Source of the DNA: Rosettibacter sp964572725
GTDB lineage: Bacteria; Bacteroidota; Ignavibacteria; Ignavibacteriales; Melioribacteraceae
Assembly (NCBI GenBank): GCA_964572725.1
Contig: CAZNFW010000001.1
Span: 106,729-170,728, forward strand
Direction of reading: 5' to 3'
Length of the DNA stretch: 64,000 bases
This document shows positions 25,281 to 32,360 of this stretch, piece after piece (the stretch's first letter is position 1; the number at the start of each line of letters is the position of its first letter). The notes under the pieces were generated by a model that worked only from the letters and a program-made list of their open reading frames with translations, had not been told where the DNA came from and searched no databases. A program made the translations under genes and the position numbers.

Positions 25281-26843
25281 ATGAAAAAAGAAATTGAACT
25301 AACAATTCATCCTGATTTTATTTTTGATTATGAGCATTTGAGGGAAAAATCTTCAAGAATTCTAAAAGTAAATTCAGAAGAAATTACTTCTGTTCAGATA
25401 ATTAAAAAGTCTATTGATGCAAGAAAAATAAACCCAGTTTATAAATTAAAAGCTGTTGTATATATCAATGAAGAACCACAGGCACTTTTCTATCCAATTA
25501 ACTTTAAACCTGTGAATAGTAATAGAAAGGTAATCATTGTAGGTTTTGGTCCTGCTGGAATGTTTGCAGCATTGAAGCTGATTGAATTAGGCATAAAACC
25601 TATAATACTTGAAAGAGGAAAGGATGTTCGTGCAAGAAGAAGAGATTTAAAAGCAATTCAAAGAGATGGAATTGTTAATCCTGATTCGAATTATTGTTTT
25701 GGTGAAGGCGGGGCTGGAACTTATAGTGATGGAAAACTATATACTCGTTCAACTAAAAGAGGAGATGTAAAAAGAATATTATCAATTCTTGTTCAACATG
25801 GTGCAAATGAAGAAATTTTAATTGATTCACATCCACATATAGGCTCTAACAAGTTGCCTAATGTAGTTTATAATATCCGTGAGACAATTTTAAATTGTGG
25901 CGGCGAAATTCATTTCAACTCAAGAGTTACAGATTTAATAATTGAAAACAAACGAATAATAGGTGTTATAGTAAATAATGAAACAGAATTTATAGGTGAT
26001 GCTGTAATACTTGCAGTTGGACATTCAGCAAGAGATATTTATTATTTACTTCATCAAAAAGGAATTAAGCTAGAACTAAAACCATTTGCTGTTGGAGTTA
26101 GAATAGAGCATCCTCAAAGTTTAATTGATGAAATTCAATATCATTCAAAGGTTCGGCATCCTAATTTGCCTGCTGCAAGTTATAATTTAACTTGTCAGGT
26201 AGATAGGCATGGAATTTATTCTTTTTGCATGTGTCCGGGAGGAATAATTATTCCTGCATCTACATCCCCTGAAGAACTTGTGTTGAATGGTATGAGTGTA
26301 TCAAGGCGTAATTCTCCTTTTGCTAATTCTGGTTTAGTTGTTACAGTTGATGAAAGAGATTGGGAAGAATATAAGTCGTATGGAGTTTTTGCAGGTTTGG
26401 AATTTCAAAAATCAATTGAAAAAGCTGCATTTGAATTTGGAGGAAGAAATCAAAGAGCACCTGCTCAGAGAGTTACAGATTTTATAAACAAAAAAATATC
26501 TTCCACTCTGCCTTCCACATCATATATTCCGGGAATAAAAAGTGCACCTTTACATGAAATTCTGCCACTTAACATTGTAAATGGAATTAGAGAAGCTCTA
26601 AAAGTATTTGATAAAAAAATGAAAGGATATATCACAGAAGAAGCACAATTACTTGCTGCAGAAACTCGAACAAGTTCACCTATTAGAATTCCACGCAATT
26701 CAGAATCGCTTATGCATATTGAAATAGAAGGATTATTTCCGTGCGGTGAAGGAGCTGGTTATGCTGGTGGAATAGTTTCTTCTGCAATTGATGGAGAAAA
26801 AGTAGCAGAGGCTACTGTAAAATATGTTGAGATTATAAAATGA
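25281..26843 (+). CDS. FAD-dependent dehydrogenase-like protein (COG2509)
   Basis: An uncharacterised flavoprotein of about 520 residues. The N-terminal domain (about 1-80) precedes an FAD-binding motif VIIVGFGPAGMFAALKLIEL, then GKDVRARRRDLKAIQRDG, the conserved CFGEGGAGTYSDGKLYTR, AVGHSARDIYYLLHQKG, and a C-terminal FAD-contacting block GLFPCGEGAGYAGGIVSSA. This combination is typical of the COG2509 family, found in many bacteria and of unknown substrate. I chose the ATG at 25281 (MKKEIELTIH) over TTG at 25254 because GAG precedes it and it gives the family start. It stands alone. Confidence 0.85.
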   Translation: MKKEIELTIHPDFIFDYEHLREKSSRILKVNSEEITSVQIIKKSIDARKINPVYKLKAVVYINEEPQALFYPINFKPVNSNRKVIIVGFGPAGMFAALKLIELGIKPIILERGKDVRARRRDLKAIQRDGIVNPDSNYCFGEGGAGTYSDGKLYTRSTKRGDVKRILSILVQHGANEEILIDSHPHIGSNKLPNVVYNIRETILNCGGEIHFNSRVTDLIIENKRIIGVIVNNETEFIGDAVILAVGHSARDIYYLLHQKGIKLELKPFAVGVRIEHPQSLIDEIQYHSKVRHPNLPAASYNLTCQVDRHGIYSFCMCPGGIIIPASTSPEELVLNGMSVSRRNSPFANSGLVVTVDERDWEEYKSYGVFAGLEFQKSIEKAAFEFGGRNQRAPAQRVTDFINKKISSTLPSTSYIPGIKSAPLHEILPLNIVNGIREALKVFDKKMKGYITEEAQLLAAETRTSSPIRIPRNSESLMHIEIEGLFPCGEGAGYAGGIVSSAIDGEKVAEATVKYVEIIK

Positions 26844-26981
26844 TTAATTTAACATACATAGGATTTTCTATGACTAAGGTTTGATTGTTAAATTATTATA
26901 TGGTTAAACTGTTTGATAGGAATATTTTTATCTTTTATGTAACTTACCAAATTAAAATTCATATTAAAATGCAGGTATAAA

Positions 26982-27611
26982 ATGAAATCTAAAGTAATCT
27001 TAATGTTGTTAATATTACTTCCTATTTTCTCTAATGCTCAAATTATTTCTGATTATGGAATTAAGATTGGTCTTATATCATCTAAAGCCGTTGATGTAAA
27101 AGTCGAAAATTTTTATTGGAATCTTTATCAAGATTCTCGTATTAGTGGTTCTTACAGCATATTTGTGCATTTTCTGAATTCAGAATATTATCGTTTCGAA
27201 GCTGAATTAGGTTATCGACAAGAAGGAGCAGAAGATAAAATTCCTGTAACTACATCGGAATCACCTGATGGAACAGGAGAATTTGTAATTATTGATCATG
27301 CTTATGATTTTATTTCTTTGAATTTGGCTTTCCAGCCCAAATATGAAAATGATAATATTTGTTTATTTGGGATTATTTCATTTTCTTTTAACAATATGAT
27401 TAAAAATAGAGACCAGTTAATTCTCAACCGTAATGTAGAAAAATTTTTATTTGGGTATAGTTTTGGTTTAGGATTACAGCCCAAAAACATCTTGACTGGT
27501 AATTTATTCTTTGAGCTTCGTTTTAACGATTTTCTTTTTAAAGTCGTAAAGAATGATTATTTTCAAACAAGATTTAATTCATTTCAGCTAAACATCGGAA
27601 GCTTTTTATGA
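26982..27611 (+). CDS. Putative outer-membrane beta-barrel protein
   Basis: A 209-residue protein with a signal peptide (MKSKVILMLLILLPIFSNA) and then alternating-hydrophobicity strands with aromatic girdles, for example YRFEAELGYRQEG, FISLNLAFQPKY, FLFGYSFGLGLQP and FNSFQLNIGSFL at the end. This matches small eight-stranded porin-like or OmpA-like barrels. The specific family is not recognised. It lies alone, converging with the lexA cassette. Confidence 0.6.
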   Translation: MKSKVILMLLILLPIFSNAQIISDYGIKIGLISSKAVDVKVENFYWNLYQDSRISGSYSIFVHFLNSEYYRFEAELGYRQEGAEDKIPVTTSESPDGTGEFVIIDHAYDFISLNLAFQPKYENDNICLFGIISFSFNNMIKNRDQLILNRNVEKFLFGYSFGLGLQPKNILTGNLFFELRFNDFLFKVVKNDYFQTRFNSFQLNIGSFL

Positions 27612-27679
27612 TAAATATTTTTTAATTTTGATAAAAAATGTTTAGTAATTATTTAAAAAATTATTGTTATTGGGAAGGT

Positions 27680-28087
27680 TTATTCAGGAAGTGGAATAAG
27701 TTTAATTTTATTTTTCAAATCGTCTTCGAGAGTTGAAATTAACATATCTGCTTTGATTATTTGACTGCTCGGTACTCCCACAAATACTGTAACTTTTCTG
27801 TTATATTTTGAATGGACTTTTGTAAGCTGAGTTAGTTTTTCTAATAGTTTAGGATTATTTAAATCCTCTTCTGATAAAGTAATTCCTATTGCCACTTTTC
27901 TTTCATGTCTGTAATGATTGGATTTTGGTTCATCATATTTTGCAATAACATCAACATCATAACCATACACTGGCTGTGGTGGTGGTAAGTATTTACTATA
28001 TTTTCTGCTTAATGTAATATATCCACGACTCAAGAGATGGTCTACTAATTTTTCCACTCTTATTTTTTTTATCTGGCTCTTTATCAT
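27680..28087 (-). CDS. Hypothetical protein, nuclease-fold-like, third gene of the lexA cassette
   Basis: A 135-residue protein with no close family that I recognise. The start, RVEKLVDHLLSRGYITLSRK, followed by GYDVDVIAKYDE and then ERKVAIGITL, resembles the first helix, D-hydrophobic-D-hydrophobic-A strand and next strand of PD-(D/E)XK proteins such as UPF0102, NERD and Mrr-like nucleases. The canonical ExK on the third strand is not clearly present (VAIGIT stands there; ERK just before is a possible shift), so activity is doubtful. It follows the WYL-like gene by 23 bp and lexA leads the set, so it may be DNA-damage inducible. Confidence 0.6.
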   Translation of the reverse strand: MIKSQIKKIRVEKLVDHLLSRGYITLSRKYSKYLPPPQPVYGYDVDVIAKYDEPKSNHYRHERKVAIGITLSEEDLNNPKLLEKLTQLTKVHSKYNRKVTVFVGVPSSQIIKADMLISTLEDDLKNKIKLIPLPE

Positions 28088-28110
28088 TTTTTGCGTAATC
28101 GATTATTAAA

Positions 28111-28359
28111 TTAACTGTATAATGGCATTATTTGAATAATTGGTGAAAACCTTGCATAGTCTAGTATTTTGATATTAGAAATTTTTTCATACTCAAAGCA
28201 TTTAACTTGCTTTGTACCGACTACTTTACCATATAAAACTTTTTTTCCTTTTTTATTTTTTGCAATGTAGTAGGGTTCTACAATTACTTCTTTTAATCCG
28301 TATAAAAATTTAATTCTGTTTCTATTAATGATAGCTGATTTAAAAATTAAACTTTTCAT
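28111..28359 (-). CDS. Small WYL-domain-like protein, second gene of the lexA cassette
   Basis: An 82-residue protein that reads like a single short WYL domain: FKSAIINRNRIKFLYGLKEV, IVEPYYIAKNKKGKKVLYGK, then CFEYEKISNIKIL. The pattern (basic residues then hydrophobic-Tyr, VEPY, G-x-x-hydrophobic-hydrophobic-G, and a final R/K-I-x-x-I) matches the WYL ligand or nucleic-acid sensing fold found in DNA-damage and defence regulators. There is no DNA-binding domain attached. It lies 15 bp after lexA and 23 bp before the nuclease-like gene. The family call is by eye and tentative; small hypothetical is the fallback. Confidence 0.55.
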   Translation of the reverse strand: MKSLIFKSAIINRNRIKFLYGLKEVIVEPYYIAKNKKGKKVLYGKVVGTKQVKCFEYEKISNIKILDYARFSPIIQIMPLYS

Positions 28360-28374
28360 GTGAACTCCTTTTAA

Positions 28375-29004
28375 TTAAGTATAACTTCTAAATACTCCAA
28401 CAACTTTACCTATTATCGTAAATTCTTCTGGATTTTCAATAATGATGGGTTCGTAATTTTCATTTTCAGGGACGAGGAATATTTTCCCATCATCTATAAC
28501 TAATCGTTTCATAGTAGCTTCGTCACCTATAAGAGCAACAATTATATCTCCATTTTGAGCTTGCCTTTGGGGTTGAATAATTACAAGGTCGCCTTCAAGA
28601 ATTCCTGCATTAATCATGCTGTCGCCTCTAACTTTTAGACCAAAGCATTCAGTTCTATTACCTATTAAATTTTTATCCAGTGCAAGATTTCCTTCAATAT
28701 TTTCTTCAGAAAAAATTGGAATACCAGCAGCAACACGCCCAACTATAGGAATATCAATTATATTGTTTTCTTTTATAGGATTGTTGTTAATAATTAAAGA
28801 TAAAGTACGACTTGAACGATTTTCATTTGTTAAGTATCCCTTTTTAACTAATGCATCAATATGCCGCTTGACTCCAAATGTGCTGGAAATATTAAATTGT
28901 CTTCCAATTTCACGGTATGTTGGAGGGTAACCATTTAAATCAACATAATCTTTTATGAAATCAAGAATTTCTTTTTGACGGGGTGTAATTTTTTCTTTTC
29001 CCAT
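28375..29004 (-). CDS. lexA: SOS repressor LexA
   Basis: A 209-residue LexA. The winged helix (TPRQKEILDFIKDYVDLNGY, PPTYREIGRQFNISS, VKRHIDALVKKGYL) is followed by the autocleavage site VAAGIPI (A93-G94), the catalytic GDSMI (S129) and EATMKRL (K166). After RecA-stimulated cleavage it releases DNA-repair genes. I chose the ATG at 29004 (MGKEKITPRQ): longer in-frame starts at 29016 (ATG) and 29031 (TTG) fall in or against the promoter and operator, leaving little or no leader. Two small genes follow in the same direction. Confidence 0.93.
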   Translation of the reverse strand: MGKEKITPRQKEILDFIKDYVDLNGYPPTYREIGRQFNISSTFGVKRHIDALVKKGYLTNENRSSRTLSLIINNNPIKENNIIDIPIVGRVAAGIPIFSEENIEGNLALDKNLIGNRTECFGLKVRGDSMINAGILEGDLVIIQPQRQAQNGDIIVALIGDEATMKRLVIDDGKIFLVPENENYEPIIIENPEEFTIIGKVVGVFRSYT

Positions 29005-29013
29005 TTTAGTGCT

Positions 29014-29047
29014 CATTTGTTCACTGCACAAATATAGTGAACAAATG
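29014..29047 (-). promoter_or_regulatory. LexA operator: 12-bp inverted repeat with 10-bp spacer
   Basis: CATTTGTTCACT (29014-29025) and AGTGAACAAATG (29036-29047) are perfect inverted repeats 10 bp apart, just upstream of lexA. The centre holds the promoter -7 element, so bound LexA would block its own transcription. Further TTCA/TGAA half-sites lie toward 29066. Confidence 0.75.
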
Positions 29048-29059
29048 TTCAGGTGTCAA
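29029..29059 (-). promoter_or_regulatory. lexA promoter (TTG-N20-TATATTTG)
   Basis: On the minus strand TTG (29059-29057) and TATATTTG (29036-29029) are 20 bp apart, a good Bacteroidetes-type promoter. Transcription should begin near 29022, leaving a short leader before the ATG at 29004. Confidence 0.7.
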
Positions 29060-29076
29060 GTGAAATTTGTAGGAAT

Positions 29077-30280
29077 TTAAAATTTTTTTGGTGGATAAAT
29101 AAGATTAATAATTTTTCTACTAATTTCATAATTATTAAAAAGCCATTAAATAAATTAGAGGACGGTCCGTATGAAAAAATTCCAATAAAATTTGCAGTAT
29201 GTTTTTTTGTTGCCCAATTTAAGATTAACTGATTTGTTTCTTTATCAAAACCGGCAATTCCAGCACTTCCGGTATCGTGATCTGATGTTACTATTACTAA
29301 TGTATTTTTATCTTTTTCTGCAAATCGTAATACCTCTTCGATAGCAGAATTAAAATCTGAAATTTCTGCTAATAAATAATCGTTGTCATTTTGCTCTGAA
29401 ACCCAATCAATTTGAGAACCTCTATAATGGGGTTGTCTAAAAAGTAAGGTTTTTTAAAAAATAGAACACAGAAAACACAGATTTAAAAAGATTTTCACAG
29501 ATTTTAAAGTTGAATAGTTACTTTTTAATCACCCCCCAGCCTTTGGCTGAAAAAAATCCATCTTTGTTCTTGCTTAAGTAGTTTATCGCTGTTATTGTTA
29601 GTAATCCTAAGGAATAATTTCTTTTATCTGCATGAGGCAAAGAGTATTCGCCAAATAGTCCAAAAGATTTCTTTGATAATTTTTTTGAATTAAGTTCATC
29701 AGGCTCTCTAATATAATCATAACCAAGAATTTTCATTGAGTCAATCAGATTTTTTGAATCTTTTCTTTTACCTCCAAGTTTTTCGGGGAGAAAAAAATCA
29801 GTACCAGCGCCAAATAAAACATCTATATTGCTTTTCAAAATTTGTTCTTCTATATCAAATTCATCTTGTCGTTTTATAGAATGTGAAAGGAAAGCAGCGG
29901 GAGTAGCATTTGTCACTGAAGAAGCAGCAATCACGCCAGTCGACATTTTTTTCTTCTGAGCAATTTCAATTATTGTTTCAAGTTTATTCCCATTCTCGTC
30001 AATGCTGACTCTTCCACTTTTAGTTCTATAACCAGTAGCATAAGCAGTGGCACCAGCTGCTGAATATGTTATAAGATTATCTGCTGAACAAGTGTTTACC
30101 AAACCGATTGAATGGAATTTTTTTAATTGATCATTTTTAGTGAAAGAGTTGATGCAAAAACCTGTGATAGACCAAAACCATCTCCAATTAATAGGATGAT
30201 ATTTGGGGGTTTGGATTTGTATTAAGGAAGAGGGGTCGCAGTTGAAATAACTACGACCATCAAAAAAATTTTTTTCTCAT
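29077..30280 (-). pseudogene. Alkaline phosphatase (PhoA-like) pseudogene
   Basis: Pieces of one alkaline phosphatase lie in order on the minus strand. Signal peptide MRKKIFLMVVVISTATPLP (from 30280) is cut by TAA at 30224-30222. Then come KPPNIILLIGDGFG (metal site), a one-base deletion in an A/T run at 30134-30138, NLITYSAAGATAYATGYRT (the Ser site, with Tyr where the family has Asp before Ser), TGVIAASSVTNATPAAFLSH, and KNKDGFF. Here a 107-bp repeat (29429-29535) interrupts it. It resumes GSQIDWVSEQNDNDYLLAEI, VIVTSDHDTGSAGI, then a one-base deletion at 29137-29141 before NNYEISRKIINLIYPPKKF. The gene was probably periplasmic; it cannot make a working enzyme as written. It follows ilvE by 15 bp. 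Confidence 0.85.
29429..29535 (+). repeat. 107-bp dispersed element, copy B (inside phoA)
   Basis: Same element and orientation as the copy at 5147-5253, with the same length: it starts GGGGTTGTCTAAAAAGTAA and ends TTACTTTTTAATCACCCC. It separates two halves of the phoA pseudogene. No clear target-site duplication is seen; CAGCC-AAA-GGCTG beside its right end is an extra small palindrome. Confidence 0.85.
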
Positions 30281-30295
30281 ATGCATGAGGTTTAT

Positions 30296-31267
30296 TTAAT
30301 CAACAAAAGTAATCCAGTTGTAACGGTCTGCTATTCGTCCGTATTGAATTCCTGTTAATTCTTCATACAATTTTGTAGCTAACTCACCTGAGGATGTATC
30401 ACTGAATTGCAATATTTTATCATTATATTTCAAACGACTGACAGAAGAAATAACAGCAGCAGTTCCAGTCCCAAATATTTCAATCAATTCACTTTTATCA
30501 TAAGCATCAATAATTTCTTGGATTGAAATTAATCTTTCGGAAACATTATAACCCCAATCTTTTAATAATTGAATAACAGACATTCTTGTTATCCCGGGTA
30601 AAATAGAACCGCTTAACATTGGTGTGGCGACTTCATTTTTAAAACGAACAAAAATATTCATCGCACCAACTTCTTCAATATATTTTTGTTCAATTGCATC
30701 AAGCCATAATATCTGAGAATAACCTTCTTTTTTTGCTTCAGCTTGAGCTAAAAGACCTGCAGCATAATTTCCGGCAGCTTTACAATCTCCTGTTCCTTTT
30801 CTTACTGCACGAACATATTTATCAGTTACCATAATTGGAACAGGCAAAAATCCTTCTGGATAATATGGTCCTACTGGACTGAGTATAATAATAAATTTAT
30901 AATTATCTGCTGGACGAACACCAAAACATGGTTCGGTTGCAATAATAAATGGTCTTATATAAAGTGAATAGCCTGGCTTAGAAGGTATCCAGTCTTTGTC
31001 AATTCTAACAAGCTCAATAATTGCTTTTAGTGCTAATTCAGGGTTAACTTCAGGAATACATAAACGTTTTGCCGAACGATTTAATCTTTCTACATTTTTT
31101 TCAGGTCTGAATAATGCAATTCTGCCATCTACTTGCTTATAAGCTTTTAATCCTTCAAAAATTGCCTGACCATAATGAAAAACCATTGCTGCTGGACTGA
31201 TACTCAGGTTTTCAAATTTTTTTATAGTTGGTTTTTGCCAGCCTCCCTTTGATGCATCGTAATCCAT
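30296..31267 (-). CDS. ilvE: Branched-chain amino acid aminotransferase (main frame)
   Basis: A class IV PLP aminotransferase acting on leucine, isoleucine and valine and their keto acids. The visible frame has MVFHYGQAIFEGLKAYKQVD, RLNRSAKRLCIPEVNPELAL, SLYIRPFIIATEP, KGTGDCKAAGNYAAGLLAQA (PLP lysine region), ILWLDAIEQKYIEEVGAMNI, GSILPGITRMSVIQLLKDWG and IFGTGTAAVISSV. This frame begins MDYDASKGGW at 31267, which lacks about 30 residues of the family N-terminus. Those residues are present upstream in another frame (see 31268-31362), so one base seems missing. The amino acid operon it serves is at 48807-60039. Confidence 0.93.
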   Translation of the reverse strand: MDYDASKGGWQKPTIKKFENLSISPAAMVFHYGQAIFEGLKAYKQVDGRIALFRPEKNVERLNRSAKRLCIPEVNPELALKAIIELVRIDKDWIPSKPGYSLYIRPFIIATEPCFGVRPADNYKFIIILSPVGPYYPEGFLPVPIMVTDKYVRAVRKGTGDCKAAGNYAAGLLAQAEAKKEGYSQILWLDAIEQKYIEEVGAMNIFVRFKNEVATPMLSGSILPGITRMSVIQLLKDWGYNVSERLISIQEIIDAYDKSELIEIFGTGTAAVISSVSRLKYNDKILQFSDTSSGELATKLYEELTGIQYGRIADRYNWITFVD

Positions 31268-31362
31268 TTCAAATACATGGTCAGTAAAAATTTTGCCAAA
31301 TACTAAATTATCAATTCTATTTTTGATTTTCGTTCAACTTTTTCAATAATAATTTCTTCCAT
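31268..31362 (-). other. ilvE: N-terminal part of ilvE, separated by a one-base frameshift
   Basis: ATG at 31362 opens MEEIIIEKVERKSKIE, then a frame change near 31313-31316 gives DNLVFGKIFTDHVFEMDYDA, which runs into the main ilvE frame. Adding one base there restores a normal ilvE. GGTGAT precedes the ATG. Either a sequencing error or a real lesion. Confidence 0.75.
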
Positions 31363-31513
31363 TTTATCACCATCTTTTGTTGATTTTTCTTTTAGTGTTT
31401 AGAAAAAATTGAATAATTATTGTTTCTCTTCTTTGCAATATATATGAAAATAATTAGTAATTGGCAATAAGAAAAGTTTTGTTTAATTTGAAAAATAAAA
31501 AGTGTGAAGTTAA

Positions 31514-32350
31514 ATGTTATTTAATAGAATTGGTTTAGCATTTACTTTTTCGCCCAATGCACAAGCATTATTAAAAATCACACACAGGCTTCAAAAATTA
31601 TTTCAGTCAGAATTATTTATTATTCATGCTGGAGAAGATTCAAAAGAAATTCGAGAAAAAATTATCAAAATATGTAAAGAAATAAATATTCCAGATGTTT
31701 CTTATAAAATAATTATTAAAGTAGGCGAAGCTTCAAAAATTATTACGAATATATGTGAAGAAGAAAAAATTGACTTATTAATTTCTGGGGCATTAGAAAA
31801 AGAAAGTTTATTGAAATATTACATTGGTTCAGTTGCAAGAAAATTAATGCATGAAGTTCCTTGTTCATTATTGGTTATTGTAAATCCCGGGAATTTTACT
31901 GATTCGTTTCAAAGATTTTGTGTAAATGTTGATTACTCACAGCTAAATGAAATAGCAATTAAAAAAGCTTATAAATTTGCAAAATTAGAAAATGCAAAAG
32001 AATTTATTCTTGTAAGAGAATTTCAAATTCCCGGACTCGCAATTACAATTTATGATGGAGGAGAAACAGAAAAAGCTGAAAAAACAAGACTGGAGACTCA
32101 AAAAGAAGAAGAAGAAAAATTAAAACTCTTTTTAGATGAATTAAATCTTACAGGTTTAGAAGTTAAGAAAGTTTGTTTGTATGGTAAGCAGGGATGGGAA
32201 CTAAAACAATATGCAATTAATTCAAAAAGCGATTTGCTTGTTCTTTCATCACCACGAAAAAAATTAAAATTGTTGGACAAGATTTTTCAGCACGATATTG
32301 AATTTATTTTAAATCAACTCCCTTGCTCATTATTAATAATTCGTTCCTGA
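31514..32350 (+). CDS. Tandem universal stress protein (UspA) domains
   Basis: A 278-residue protein with two UspA-type domains. The first (about 1-130) starts FNRIGLAFTFSPNAQALLKI and ends with DLLISGALEKESLLKYYIGS and VARKLMHEVPCSLLVIV. The second (about 135-278) ends SDLLVLSSPRKKLKL, LPCSLLIIRS. The G-x2-G-x9-G(S/T) nucleotide motif is only partly kept. It lies 10 bp upstream of a cation antiporter with a PTS EIIA domain, and UspA domains often pair with CPA2 transporters, so a regulatory role in ion transport or stress is a fair guess. Confidence 0.75.
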   Translation: MLFNRIGLAFTFSPNAQALLKITHRLQKLFQSELFIIHAGEDSKEIREKIIKICKEINIPDVSYKIIIKVGEASKIITNICEEEKIDLLISGALEKESLLKYYIGSVARKLMHEVPCSLLVIVNPGNFTDSFQRFCVNVDYSQLNEIAIKKAYKFAKLENAKEFILVREFQIPGLAITIYDGGETEKAEKTRLETQKEEEEKLKLFLDELNLTGLEVKKVCLYGKQGWELKQYAINSKSDLLVLSSPRKKLKLLDKIFQHDIEFILNQLPCSLLIIRS

Positions 32351-32360
32351 AAATTTATTT

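Noticed and set aside
26846..26894. AATTTAACA/TGTTAAATT inverted repeat after the FAD protein gene
   Set aside because: Short, AT-only arms with a 31-bp loop are expected by chance in DNA of this composition.
28616..28930. 104-residue open frame on the plus strand over lexA
   Set aside because: It overlaps a clear LexA on the minus strand and shows no family features.
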